From positions 1 through 64,000 of the forward strand of contig DISW01000001.1 of the NCBI GenBank assembly GCA_002422605.1: a stretch of DNA of 64,000 nucleotides, in the 5' to 3' direction. The number at the start of each line of letters is the position of its first letter. Position 1 is the first letter of the stretch. Below are positions 35,942 through 44,851 of this stretch, piece by piece. Both the position numbers and the translations under genes were made by a program. This stretch comes from Bacteriovoracaceae bacterium UBA6200 (GTDB lineage: Bacteria > Bdellovibrionota > Bacteriovoracia > Bacteriovoracales > Bacteriovoracaceae). The notes beneath the pieces were generated by a model. It made no database searches. It was given only the letters and a program-made list of their open reading frames with translations, and was not told the DNA's origin.

Positions 35942-36161
35942 GCTTTTTTTTGCCCCGATTGACTAGGCACCTTGTTTACTTCGTTTTGTATATTCTAACT
36001 GGCCCATCATTCCAAGTCCAGAGGGGACCATCCTGGTAACATTTTAAATCTGCACCTCGCTTCTATTCATAATGTAGCACTACTATTTTTGCTACTCCTA
36101 TCCGTGAAACTGATTTCTCTTATCTCATCGTAATAATTCATTTCTGAATCGTTGGCCGACA

Positions 36162-36178
36162 TTGGCATTGGTGTTGCT
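36162..36178 (+). promoter_or_regulatory. Candidate sigma-54 promoter of the element 2 transfer operon
   Basis: TTGGCATTGGTGTTGCT has GG at 36164-36165 and GC at 36176-36177 with ten bases between, very close to the RpoN consensus. Transcription would begin near 36188, upstream of the ribosome site AAAGGAGG and the zinc-ribbon start at 36216. The corresponding part of element 1 is outside the window. Confidence 0.6.
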
Positions 36179-36215
36179 CCTAGAGAGGTTATCAAAACCC
36201 AGTAAAGGAGGAGTA

Positions 36216-36353
36216 ATGAGAAAAAGAAATTTACGTTTTTACCACTGCCCACGATGCAATCATCGAAGCTATGAGCATCTTGAAACATATTCACATTGTG
36301 TGAATTGTTTTTTTGTTCATGATGAAACTTTAGGGGAGTGCTCAAGTTATTAA
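36216..36353 (+). CDS. Small zinc-ribbon protein
   Basis: 45 residues from the ATG at 36216, directly after AAAGGAGGAG. The sequence has HCPRC...HCVNC, a CxxC-x(n)-CxxC zinc ribbon, with a basic N-terminus and an acidic end. It precedes the large exported protein gene and is the first gene after the predicted sigma-54 promoter. Such small zinc ribbons often bind nucleic acid or other proteins, so a regulatory role in transfer is possible but unproven. Confidence 0.6.
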   Translation: MRKRNLRFYHCPRCNHRSYEHLETYSHCVNCFFVHDETLGECSSY

Positions 36354-36392
36354 TTGTTCATATCCTTGTAAAAAATTATTTTGGAGTTTTTA

Positions 36393-38291
36393 ATGAATTA
36401 TTTAATGTTAGTTGTGTTGGCTATTTCTTCGGCCTGCTCATTCAAGGCCCCTGAGGAAAAGAAAAAGTGGGAAGCAATCTCTCAGTACGAGGAGATTAGG
36501 CCAGAAGATTTGGCGAAGATGGATACCGACGGAGATAAGATTAACGATCTTGATGAAAAAGAACGTGGTCTTAATCCATTTGTGGCCGACATACCAGAAC
36601 TTAAGGTTCGCTTCTTACAAAACTATTCAATTAAGGTGAATTGGCACGTTCGCACTCCTGATGGATTACATCATCCAGAATCCGCATGGGATTTTAAAAT
36701 TGATACACGAGTTGGACGTAATGATCCAGACTTTAAGTACCGAGTGGGGGAAATTCTTGTCCGCAATAAGGCCTTTAGTGAAGCCGCTCGTATTGGTAAG
36801 TTTTCTTCACATAGTTGGGGAGAAATTAAAGAAACTGATCTTACACGGGTGACTTATCCAGATATTGATACTCGTTTCACCGGTAAGAATGCTCTTATGA
36901 CAGGTAAGTATTTTGATAACGATGGAGTGGTCATTGATACTGTCACCGTAGAACTCGAAAACTCAGTAAGACTCCTTCCTTCGTCAGTTTATAGTTCTAT
37001 TAAGAATTTGGAATTAAATTTTTACTACTATAACTACGAGTCGGAATCATACGAACTCCTGGTCACCAAAGTAGTAGATCGTCATTTTAACCGTGACGTG
37101 AACGAAACATTCTCGGTTACGCTGGAAAATGTTCCCGTTGATCTGGTGTCACAGAATTATCTAAAACGTGGCGAGTTCATTATTTCGGAAGTGAAAGATT
37201 ATGAGATTCCAGAAATAGGAAGCAAATTCTCTGAGCTTATGCAGTCAGTGAAAAACAAAACTATTCAAATGGTCGTGAATACTCCGCTTGAGACAAGGGC
37301 CTTATTTGTCGCTCCATTTAAAAATAAAAATCGTTTTGCTGATCTCTTGGAAAGTGTCTATCCAAAGCAATTTAAGATTGAAGAAGATGAGCTTAGGAAA
37401 GTTGGCCAGTTTGAAAACAATCTTTCTGACTACACCCATTTAAAAGAAGTTCGAGGAGAAGACAAAAAGGGCAAATGGTTTGTTTTCACAGACCGACTGA
37501 CTCGTACTTATTTAGACCATGAGTATAAAGCCGGAGAGGCGATCATTCTTTCATACATGACTGGGAGAGAGCTTTCTGAGCAAACTTCGGAGAAGATCAA
37601 CGCAACTCGCTTTAGTATTTCAGGAAATGACGAATATGAAATTTATCCATTGGGAAACGTCTCTCCTAACTCCGTTGTGGATTTTCAGTTAGCATCTGGT
37701 AAGCGCATGGGTGAAGAAGTTATTCAAAACGAAGATCGCCCATTTAGTAGTGGAGGATCCTGTGGGAAGAACTGCACAACTTGGCATTATACGTGTCACT
37801 TAAAGTTCAATAAGTTTCAAAAACGAAATACTAGATTTGAATTCAAAAAAGACCTTACAGAAGAACTGAATCAGCTATCGATCATTATCAATGAGGAAGA
37901 GTTTAATCTTAAGACTTTAGTTGATGAGAAGAAAGTCGAAATCCACTGGGCCGATAAAAATGCACACTTTCGTATTAATGATATTTCCAGGATTAAAGAA
38001 ATCTTTGAAGCCGATGAGAATGTCGTTTCTCTTAAACTTACCACTTTAACTGCGACAACCTTTGATGGGGTGAACCTCATTAGTTATTCAGGACGACAAA
38101 GTTATGGTTGCTTTCAACTCGTAGGAAATGCTTCTTATCACCAAAAAATCCCTGTCTATGAAGGCTCTATTGATTTTAACAAATGGAGACACCTTTTTAG
38201 ATGGGATGTTTTAGGTATTGGTAAAGACAGAACCTATAAACAACCTTTCACCATTGATGTTAGCAGCAGTGTAAACAACTATCACAATTAA
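36393..38291 (+). CDS. Large T4SS-associated lipoprotein with TSP3-like calcium loop
   Basis: 632 residues from the ATG at 36393, six bases after GGAG. A signal peptide ends in SSAC, a weak lipobox, so lipidation of Cys15 is likely. DTDGDKINDLDEKERG at about residues 46-61 is a calcium-binding loop of TSP3/EF-hand type. GGSCGKNC lies in the last third as in the element 1 homologue. The protein is well conserved between the elements and leads both transfer operons. A surface adhesin or mating-contact factor is the likely role by position. Confidence 0.72.
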   Translation: MNYLMLVVLAISSACSFKAPEEKKKWEAISQYEEIRPEDLAKMDTDGDKINDLDEKERGLNPFVADIPELKVRFLQNYSIKVNWHVRTPDGLHHPESAWDFKIDTRVGRNDPDFKYRVGEILVRNKAFSEAARIGKFSSHSWGEIKETDLTRVTYPDIDTRFTGKNALMTGKYFDNDGVVIDTVTVELENSVRLLPSSVYSSIKNLELNFYYYNYESESYELLVTKVVDRHFNRDVNETFSVTLENVPVDLVSQNYLKRGEFIISEVKDYEIPEIGSKFSELMQSVKNKTIQMVVNTPLETRALFVAPFKNKNRFADLLESVYPKQFKIEEDELRKVGQFENNLSDYTHLKEVRGEDKKGKWFVFTDRLTRTYLDHEYKAGEAIILSYMTGRELSEQTSEKINATRFSISGNDEYEIYPLGNVSPNSVVDFQLASGKRMGEEVIQNEDRPFSSGGSCGKNCTTWHYTCHLKFNKFQKRNTRFEFKKDLTEELNQLSIIINEEEFNLKTLVDEKKVEIHWADKNAHFRINDISRIKEIFEADENVVSLKLTTLTATTFDGVNLISYSGRQSYGCFQLVGNASYHQKIPVYEGSIDFNKWRHLFRWDVLGIGKDRTYKQPFTIDVSSSVNNYHN

Positions 38292-38297
38292 GGAGAG

Positions 38298-38561
38298 ATG
38301 ATGAATATTTTAATATCGTTAATTCCATTTCTTTACTCTGACACACTTTGGGCACGAAGCCTTAAAGCAACAGCAGATAAGCTTGCCCAAGAGACAAATC
38401 GTATCGGACTTGGAATTGCACTCTTTGGGCTTACTCTTGCTGCCATTTATTTCATGCTAGGCCGTCAGGATGCTAGTGCAAAGATGACTCAAGCTTTGAT
38501 GGGTGTCTTAGTTCTCATGCTTTCACCAACAATTATTTCATTCGTCAAAGGAATTGCGTAA
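38298..38561 (+). CDS. VirB2/TrbC-like conjugative pilin subunit (element 2)
   Basis: 87 residues: an N-terminal hydrophobic signal (to about SDTLWA), a short helical segment (LKATADKLAQETNRIG), then two hydrophobic helices with a polar turn (GRQDAS) between. This matches the pilin at 1878 in order and build. The stop overlaps the next start by one base. Confidence 0.7.
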   Translation: MMNILISLIPFLYSDTLWARSLKATADKLAQETNRIGLGIALFGLTLAAIYFMLGRQDASAKMTQALMGVLVLMLSPTIISFVKGIA

Positions 38562-38812
38562 TGAAAAAGTTTCCTCAATTTCTCAAAACCAATCCCTCCT
38601 TTCATGGACTTCAATTCTCTGATATCGCGGGCCTCATGGTTATTCTTTATATGGCCATGATTTTAGGACTGAATCCTCTTATTACGATTTCCTTAAGTGT
38701 CGTGATGATCGGAGTGATGAAGATTATGAGAAAGAATTTCGACTTCACAGGTCTTTTGGTTCCTCGAAAAAAAGAAATCCATCTCTCAGACATTTGTCGA
38801 GGTAAAAAATGA
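38561..38812 (+). CDS. VirB3/TraL-like inner-membrane T4SS protein (element 2)
   Basis: 83 residues: head FPQFLKTNPSFHGLQFSD, a hydrophobic hairpin (about 25-58) and a basic tail, as in VirB3/TraL. It overlaps the VirB4 gene by four bases. Homologue of 2184-2459. Confidence 0.72.
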   Translation: MKKFPQFLKTNPSFHGLQFSDIAGLMVILYMAMILGLNPLITISLSVVMIGVMKIMRKNFDFTGLLVPRKKEIHLSDICRGKK

Positions 38813-40677
38813 CACCAATATTTTCTGTAAATGGACATGAACTAACTTCTCTTACGGGAGAAGTTAGTTCCTTCTTTCAAATTCTTCCTCCTGATATGGA
38901 TAGACTAGATGCTGACAACCAAGAAAGGATATTCAGAGATCTTGGAAGTGATCTGGTTAATACGGATTCAGCTTTTAAAATTTACTGGCTAGATGGGAAG
39001 CTTTATATCAATACTTTTGGAGAGATTGGATTTACTCATGGGAAAATTCTTCCACAAGAAGCTCCAATTTCAACCTTCACAGGTCGAGATGAAGTCGAAG
39101 CTCATTTTTATGAGAATTACCTTACCTGTGGAAATGACTTTGTCCGTGTGCTCTCGGTTGTGGATTTTCCATTGAATTTAGAGAAGCTTGATTCTTGTTC
39201 ATGGGGCGATTTTGTTATCAACTTTAAAAAGATAGATAAATTGAAGGCCAAAAGCTCGATCAATATGAAGCGGAAACTCCATTTCTCAGCTCTGTTTAAA
39301 GGGATGCGGGATTTGGATTCTGAGAATGCTTATCATCAGGCGGAAGAACTCTTTGATGCCGTCACCAGTGATGAGAAGGGCCTATTCAGTGTAGAGATGT
39401 TTTTCCTATTAAAGGCTTCAACTAAGAGCGGACTGGATAAACTCACTGACAAACTTATCTACGATTTTAGAGGAAAGGGGGCCAAGCTCCATGTGGAAGC
39501 TAGTGGACTGTCCCATTTCTATCAGAGTCTTGTTCCTGGAGTGCCTGCGAGCTTTAAACGGGCCTTATACGTACCTTCGGACTATCTGGGCCACCTTATT
39601 CCATATCACCGAGATTTTGTAATGGATAAAGGATTTGAGCTTACTTCTCGCAGTGGAAAACCTGTCGATTTTGATCTGTTTTGTTCCGAGGCCTTGAATT
39701 ACAACGTCCTTATCACCGGTTCATCGGGGCAAGGCAAATCCATGATGGCAAATAAACTCCTTTGGCAGGAACTTGGGCGGGGAACAAAGGCGATGGTTCT
39801 CGATCTTGGAAACTCATTTGCTAAAAACGCCAAGTTTCATGATGGGGCGATTCTCTCTCAGAAGTTTAATCCTTATCAGTTTAAGAACCCTCGCTACCTT
39901 AAAGAGTTTGTATTGGCGACGATGGATGAAAAGCTGGCCCGTCATGAGGAGGGGAGACTATTTGAAGTGATTAAAGCGATCTCTGAAGATGGAAAGATCA
40001 CAAGCTTTAAAGCGTTTCTAAGAGAGCTTGAAAAATCTTTCTCTGGAATCCGCTATTACTTCAATGAGATTGAAGAATTTTTCACGGACGAAAGTTTATC
40101 TCTAAATGATTTTACTTACTGTGACTTCTCTCTCTATCCAGAGGCCATGAAGGCCCCACTGATTATTTATCTTATTGAGTATTTTAAGCATCTTGAGGGA
40201 GAGAAGATTTTTATCTTTGATGAGTGCTGGCACTTACTCCTTAAAAATGCGGATTACATCGCAGAGTGCTTTAGAACCTTCAGGAAACATAAGGCAAGTG
40301 CGGTTGCGATCTCGCAAAACCTAGATGACTTTTCAGAATCTCAGCTTGGGCGTGTGATTATTCAAAACACTTACTTTAAGTTTTTGTTTCGGCAGAGTCT
40401 ATCGACATCCGAATTCATTGATGCTCACACCAAGTCACTTTTGGATTCAGTGCAATCTATTAAAGGGGCCTATAGTGAGTTTCTGCTTTTAACGGAATCC
40501 ATAAAAAAGCCTATCCGTTACTATCCAACACCACTTGAGTATCAGGTGATGACAAGTGCCCGTGATGATAATCAGCAGTTTGAAGAATATCTCGCAAGTG
40601 GAGGCAAGTTTCTTCCGTTTCAAGACGCAATGAAGAATTTCACGATCATTAAAAATCCGTATGGGAGTTGTTCATGA
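38809..40677 (+). CDS. VirB4/TraC-type conjugation ATPase (element 2)
   Basis: 622 residues. Walker A GSSGQGKS is at about 304-311, and Walker B IFIFDEC has D471-E472. The DLGNSF motif after Walker A and the LIIYLIEYFKHLEG segment match the element 1 ATPase, to which it is roughly half identical around the motifs. It powers pilus biogenesis and DNA transfer. A strong stem-loop lies in its first codons (38839-38870). Confidence 0.93.
   Translation: MTPIFSVNGHELTSLTGEVSSFFQILPPDMDRLDADNQERIFRDLGSDLVNTDSAFKIYWLDGKLYINTFGEIGFTHGKILPQEAPISTFTGRDEVEAHFYENYLTCGNDFVRVLSVVDFPLNLEKLDSCSWGDFVINFKKIDKLKAKSSINMKRKLHFSALFKGMRDLDSENAYHQAEELFDAVTSDEKGLFSVEMFFLLKASTKSGLDKLTDKLIYDFRGKGAKLHVEASGLSHFYQSLVPGVPASFKRALYVPSDYLGHLIPYHRDFVMDKGFELTSRSGKPVDFDLFCSEALNYNVLITGSSGQGKSMMANKLLWQELGRGTKAMVLDLGNSFAKNAKFHDGAILSQKFNPYQFKNPRYLKEFVLATMDEKLARHEEGRLFEVIKAISEDGKITSFKAFLRELEKSFSGIRYYFNEIEEFFTDESLSLNDFTYCDFSLYPEAMKAPLIIYLIEYFKHLEGEKIFIFDECWHLLLKNADYIAECFRTFRKHKASAVAISQNLDDFSESQLGRVIIQNTYFKFLFRQSLSTSEFIDAHTKSLLDSVQSIKGAYSEFLLLTESIKKPIRYYPTPLEYQVMTSARDDNQQFEEYLASGGKFLPFQDAMKNFTIIKNPYGSCS
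38839..38870 (+). promoter_or_regulatory. Stem-loop within the start of the VirB4 gene
   Basis: Arms GAACTAACTTCTC (38839-38851) and GAGAAGTTAGTTC (38858-38870) pair perfectly over 13 bp around a six-base loop, beginning 30 bases after the start codon. Such a hairpin in the mRNA could slow translation or act as an RNase site and set VirB4 levels. Element 1 lacks it. Confidence 0.45.
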
Positions 40678-41333
40678 AAAAGATTCTTTTAAGTGCAGGA
40701 ATTATGCTTCTCACACTTCCAAGTTATGCTCAGATTCTCAGTTCTGATACGGCTCTCTTGGTAGAGCTGGTCACGACAACGGCCAGTCAGCTTAATGAAT
40801 TAGAGAAGCTTGTCAGTAATGCGGAAAAGTACACGGTGAAGATGCAGCAGTATAACGAGTTATTTCAGGATGAATACTTTAGGGCCGAGCGTGTGCTTTA
40901 TATCGCAGAATCACTTGCCGCTAAAAAAGAAGTGGCAAATATTGGCGACTTAAACTGGGCCATTCGTGAGCTTAAATACTCTATGGCAGAGATGAAGGAA
41001 CTCATGCGTGAGTACACCATCATAAAATCGGATGAATCAAAGACTAAAGCGCAGGTCAAAATTCAAAAAAAAGTAAACGTTCGTAAGGGTCAGATTGCTA
41101 AGTCTCAGGTGGATAAATCCGTCAAAGCGAAAACAACAGGTCGGGCCACACAGCTTACTGCCCAGAATACGGCCATGATTTATGAACAAAATGTGGATAT
41201 GCACAACACCCAGCTTGAAATTTTAGAAAAGCTCTCCACTAGTAATCGCCTCATGGCGGAACAACTGGAAGAAAAGCGTTTCGAGCAGATCGAGAAAGAG
41301 AAGTCCTATGGTGTATCAAAGGATAAGAAATGA
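40674..41333 (+). CDS. VirB5/TrbJ-like exported coiled-coil T4SS protein (element 2)
   Basis: 219 residues from the ATG at 40674, six bases after GGGAG; the TTG at 40668 is less likely. Signal peptide to PSYAQ, then a mainly helical, charged protein with TASQLNELEKLVSNAEKYT identical to the element 1 copy. It is in the VirB5 slot and its end overlaps the next gene by four bases. Confidence 0.6.
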   Translation: MKKILLSAGIMLLTLPSYAQILSSDTALLVELVTTTASQLNELEKLVSNAEKYTVKMQQYNELFQDEYFRAERVLYIAESLAAKKEVANIGDLNWAIRELKYSMAEMKELMREYTIIKSDESKTKAQVKIQKKVNVRKGQIAKSQVDKSVKAKTTGRATQLTAQNTAMIYEQNVDMHNTQLEILEKLSTSNRLMAEQLEEKRFEQIEKEKSYGVSKDKK

Positions 41334-42679
41334 ATATCCTGCAAGAGATGCTACTTATTGAGGAACCAAGTGTTTTTCGTCTTTACAAAGAAATGACAAG
41401 TATTGCGAATTACTTTATTGCTCCCGTGTTCACTATTGCTCTCATCTTGGAATACTTTGGAAATATGGATTTTGGTGGAGTAGTTAAGAAGCTTCTTCTA
41501 ATCACGGTCTTTATCGGTACTTTTTATCAGTTTCATACTACTGCCACGAAACTGGCTCTTGATAATGCGACCTATACGCTTAAAAAAGTGAGTCCTCGAA
41601 ATCTGTTCGTAAAGAAGTGGTATCACACTAAGGTTAAAACTACTGAAAAGAAAGAATGGAATTTTATCCAGTCGCTTGTAGTTCCGAACCTGAATGATCT
41701 TTTAGCTACAGCTTTCTTTCTACTCGCTAAAGTCTTTATCTGGCTTTTAAAGCTCATCTATTCCAGCGTGTACCATCTGACTTATGTCTTTTCTGGTGTC
41801 ACTGCCATTCTGTATTTTCTCGGTTGGACGAAAGATGCTCTCAAAGGAACAGTTCAGGCTAGTCTTTGGTGCATGATTATGCCCTTTGTGATTGTGGCGA
41901 TACTTGCTCTCGTGGGAAACAGTATTGATGAAGCGGCTCTTGGAAGTGATCTTATTGTCACTAAGGTTGACACTATCATCTGGTTATTCGGAGTCACTTT
42001 GCTTCTCCTTATTAGTCCGCTTATTAGCTATGGGATGATTAAAGGAGACGGTATCCATTCCTTCGGCTCAAAGATGGGAACAATGGTAGTGAGTTCAGGG
42101 ATGAAAACGATGGCCCTTCTCCCATTCCTTACGAAAATGAAAGATCGCTTTACTGGTAAGACTAGTTTCAGTGATCGAAAAGGGAACACCCTTCAATCAA
42201 GATCCACGGGGGCCAATTTGAGATCAAATTCAATGAAGATGAGCGAGAAGCAAGGAAAGGACTCTGTTAAGGAGAATAATCAAACTCAAGTAAGGAAGAA
42301 CAGTCAGGAAGCGAATGATACTAAGACTTTTAAGTCTTCAGCACAGGCCCAACAAGGGAAATTTCCTCTTGGCGAACTGAAACCTGTCCCTAATGCAGAA
42401 CCAGCTCAAGATTTTGTGAAACTTAAGAAGCAGAACTTCAAGTTCAATCAAAAGTATTGGGACAGCATTAACCCTCATAAGGGGGAGGCCATAAAGAAGA
42501 AATACGGCATTGATGGAAATATTGTTAATCCACACAAAGTTCATCGCCCGGTTAATTCTGACAAGGCAAAGGTATCAACTCCTGTGACAACGAAGAGAAC
42601 AACAGTTGCCCCTGGTCCACGAGTTCATAATCCAGTGATCCTCCCAAGAAAAAAGGAGAAAACAAATGAGCTACGATAA
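41330..42679 (+). CDS. VirB6/TrbL-like polytopic T4SS channel protein (element 2)
   Basis: 449 residues: several transmembrane segments in the first 240 residues including ASLWCMIMPFV, then a basic low-complexity tail with many Lys, Asn and Ser. Same layout and neighbour order as 5059-6558. It should form the inner-membrane channel. It overlaps the following gene by 14 bases. Confidence 0.75.
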   Translation: MNILQEMLLIEEPSVFRLYKEMTSIANYFIAPVFTIALILEYFGNMDFGGVVKKLLLITVFIGTFYQFHTTATKLALDNATYTLKKVSPRNLFVKKWYHTKVKTTEKKEWNFIQSLVVPNLNDLLATAFFLLAKVFIWLLKLIYSSVYHLTYVFSGVTAILYFLGWTKDALKGTVQASLWCMIMPFVIVAILALVGNSIDEAALGSDLIVTKVDTIIWLFGVTLLLLISPLISYGMIKGDGIHSFGSKMGTMVVSSGMKTMALLPFLTKMKDRFTGKTSFSDRKGNTLQSRSTGANLRSNSMKMSEKQGKDSVKENNQTQVRKNSQEANDTKTFKSSAQAQQGKFPLGELKPVPNAEPAQDFVKLKKQNFKFNQKYWDSINPHKGEAIKKKYGIDGNIVNPHKVHRPVNSDKAKVSTPVTTKRTTVAPGPRVHNPVILPRKKEKTNELR

Positions 42680-43115
42680 TTTTGAGGCAAGTTTTACCAA
42701 AGAAAACAAGAAGCTGAAAATCGTTCTGGCCATTACGATCTTGATTTCTTTGACTGCGGTTATCTTGCAATTTTTTGAAAGACGTTACTTTCTTTATCAA
42801 GGCGGGACTATTTTTGAAGAAAGACCTCTCGCTGAAGAAATTTGTCGTCTTGCTTTTGTGGGACTTGCAGGAGGGACTCCTAATTCCCATGTCGTTCATG
42901 ATGAAGTGATAAAAATAGCGGAGAAAGACAACTTTTCAATGACGATTGATAAGATTTTTCAAGTGAAGTCTCTCGAAGTGGGGGCCTGTAAGATTATTCT
43001 TAAATCTGAAGGAGTTCTCACAGCCTTTAAGGTCAAACTTCAGGGAAGTGATGGCAATCCATTCTATTACAAACTTATACAACTGGATGAGATTCCAGCG
43101 AAGGAGAAAATATGA
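42666..43115 (+). CDS. VirB8/TraE-like bitopic T4SS protein (element 2)
   Basis: 149 residues with one transmembrane helix at about 20-42 and a periplasmic domain holding two Cys (EEICRL and VGACKI). Topology and location fit VirB8/TraE; similarity to the element 1 copy is low outside the Cys pair. Overlaps the next gene by four bases. Confidence 0.55.
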   Translation: MSYDNFEASFTKENKKLKIVLAITILISLTAVILQFFERRYFLYQGGTIFEERPLAEEICRLAFVGLAGGTPNSHVVHDEVIKIAEKDNFSMTIDKIFQVKSLEVGACKIILKSEGVLTAFKVKLQGSDGNPFYYKLIQLDEIPAKEKI

Positions 43116-43582
43116 TTTTTCATATCCTAATGAATCAGATGACCACCATATTCCTGGGTCTAAATCTTCTCACTACACTTAGCTTTGATTCGGAAATTCA
43201 AAGCTATCTATACGGCGGAAGTCAGGAAGAACTATTTTTCCAAGTGACCAATAATCACAGAACGCTTGCGATTAAGCCGAAAATGGATGGGGCCTATTCT
43301 AACCTCTTGGTGATTACCAAAAATAGTAAATACTACTTTGATCTAAAGCATTCCAAGGATAATCCTCATCAGTTCGTTGAGGTTAAAAATGGTGTCATGA
43401 ACCATGCTCTCACCAAGAAGATTAAGTCTAAGGAGTATGAAATCTTGGAGGGAGATAACTCCATCTTGTTTATTAACAACAAGTCATCAGAAGTCACGGT
43501 CAATGGGATGAGGATTAAGCATCGGGAGTATTTATCCAAAGGGGTCCCAATCCTCTATGAGGGACAGCGAATCCTGAACTAA
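43112..43582 (+). CDS. VirB9/TraK-like T4SS protein (element 2)
   Basis: 156 residues with a hydrophobic N-terminus and beta-rich body. The C-terminal INNKSSEVTVNGMRIK and YLSKGVPI segments are shared with the copy at 7000. An outer-membrane core role is inferred from position before the VirB10/TraB-like gene. Confidence 0.5.
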   Translation: MIFHILMNQMTTIFLGLNLLTTLSFDSEIQSYLYGGSQEELFFQVTNNHRTLAIKPKMDGAYSNLLVITKNSKYYFDLKHSKDNPHQFVEVKNGVMNHALTKKIKSKEYEILEGDNSILFINNKSSEVTVNGMRIKHREYLSKGVPILYEGQRILN

Positions 43583-43602
43583 GAGCTTCAAGGACAGATC
43601 AG

Positions 43603-44355
43603 ATGAAAAATATAGCGGTAATAATGATCGCCTGCGTGAGCTTTAACCTCAAAGCGCAGACAGCAAGGATAAGTAGAATGAACAAGACAGTAACAACGCA
43701 TCACCAGAAAACCACACAAAGGCGGGATAATCATGGCGAGATTCTCAACAAAATTCTTGAAAACAACAAGCGGCTCAATTCACTTCTTCAAAGTCGGAGT
43801 GGAATTCCTGTTATATGGGAACAAAGGGCGAAAATCCTCACGGGTAAAGTCTTCCGTGGTACTCTTCTAAACTCGATTGTCTCGACGAATTTATCAAGTC
43901 CGGTGATTGTCATGGCCCATCCCAATCAGGGCCTTCCGCATAAGACTAAATTTTCCTGTCAGGGAACCACTCAAAATAAGCGTGTTTTAACACTTTGTAA
44001 CAAGATGGTGACAACTAATAAGGAAATTCCCATTCAGGCCCAGCTACTTAACACGGATGGAAGTAGTGGTCTTGAGGGAGTCTATGACGATGCCAAGGAT
44101 CAACTTATCGCAGGGGCCGTCATAAGTGACTTCGCTCAAGGGATGCTCTCTGGCACGCAATCCCGGCTCGGCTCGACCTTTGGTGCCGTAAGAGATGACT
44201 CTGCCAAAAATCAAGTTCTTCAAGGCCTCATTGAATCAGGGCGAACCACCTCTGACATTTTATTAGATGAAATGAAAACCGCTGAACCTATCGTCTCTAT
44301 CGAGGCCGGAGAGGAAGTCTTGATTTATTTCATGGAGGCAGTCAATGAAATGTAG
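43603..44355 (+). CDS. VirB10/TraB-like T4SS core protein (element 2)
   Basis: 250 residues: signal sequence or anchor, a basic linker, then a domain with GKVFRGTLLNSIVSTN, LLNTDGSSGLEG and a C-terminal AGEEVLIYFMEA, as in TraB/TrbI/VirB10. Shorter than usual. The previous gene ends 20 bases upstream, the largest gap in this operon part, and it overlaps the lipoprotein gene by 11 bases. Confidence 0.7.
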   Translation: MKNIAVIMIACVSFNLKAQTARISRMNKTVTTHHQKTTQRRDNHGEILNKILENNKRLNSLLQSRSGIPVIWEQRAKILTGKVFRGTLLNSIVSTNLSSPVIVMAHPNQGLPHKTKFSCQGTTQNKRVLTLCNKMVTTNKEIPIQAQLLNTDGSSGLEGVYDDAKDQLIAGAVISDFAQGMLSGTQSRLGSTFGAVRDDSAKNQVLQGLIESGRTTSDILLDEMKTAEPIVSIEAGEEVLIYFMEAVNEM

Positions 44356-44851
44356 TCTTTTAGTTTTTCTAATTTTTATTACCTCCTGCTCGTCACTTAA
44401 GAAAAGTATTGGTGCCGGGGCCCTCATTGGCGGAGTTGTCGGGGGAGCTGGCGGAGCTGTGTTTTCACCTGATGAGTATTCCAAAGGTAAGAACGCTTAC
44501 ATGGGGGGGGTGATCGGAGCGATTGCAGGGGCAGGGCTAGCTTATCTTTTTCATGATGAACCTAAAAAGAAAACAGCAGACCCAATGCTTTTGGATGAAC
44601 CGACTCAGCTTCACAAGGAAGTACCACTTTTTGATTTTTCACCAGAGCTTAAGCATATAAGGCCTGAAGTGAACTTTAAACCTGTTAAGAAGTATGAAGT
44701 TCCTCTTGAGAAGCTACCAACGGAACTTGAAGGCAAAGTAAAAAAACAGTTCATCATCGAGTACGAATCTGATGCCAGAACACTAGAAATTGACAACAGG
44801 ACGATCCAGATCAGTCCATTTAAAGCATGGGAGCACATTTATGAAAAATAA
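44345..44851 (+). CDS. VirB7/TraV-like glycine-zipper lipoprotein (element 2)
   Basis: 168 residues. Lipobox FITSC gives a lipidated Cys. Gly-rich helices follow (residues about 21-40 and 51-72: GAGALIGGVVGGAGGAV and GVIGAIAGAGLAYLF), then a soluble domain. Counterpart of 8279-8821. It overlaps the coupling-protein start by 11 bases. Confidence 0.6.
   Translation: MKCSLLVFLIFITSCSSLKKSIGAGALIGGVVGGAGGAVFSPDEYSKGKNAYMGGVIGAIAGAGLAYLFHDEPKKKTADPMLLDEPTQLHKEVPLFDFSPELKHIRPEVNFKPVKKYEVPLEKLPTELEGKVKKQFIIEYESDARTLEIDNRTIQISPFKAWEHIYEK

Noticed and set aside
36067..36345. Minus-strand ORF with a signal-peptide-like stretch (SLLLLYWVLITSLGA)
   Set aside because: It overlaps the plus-strand zinc-ribbon gene and the sigma-54 promoter, has no ribosome site, and the plus-strand evidence is stronger.
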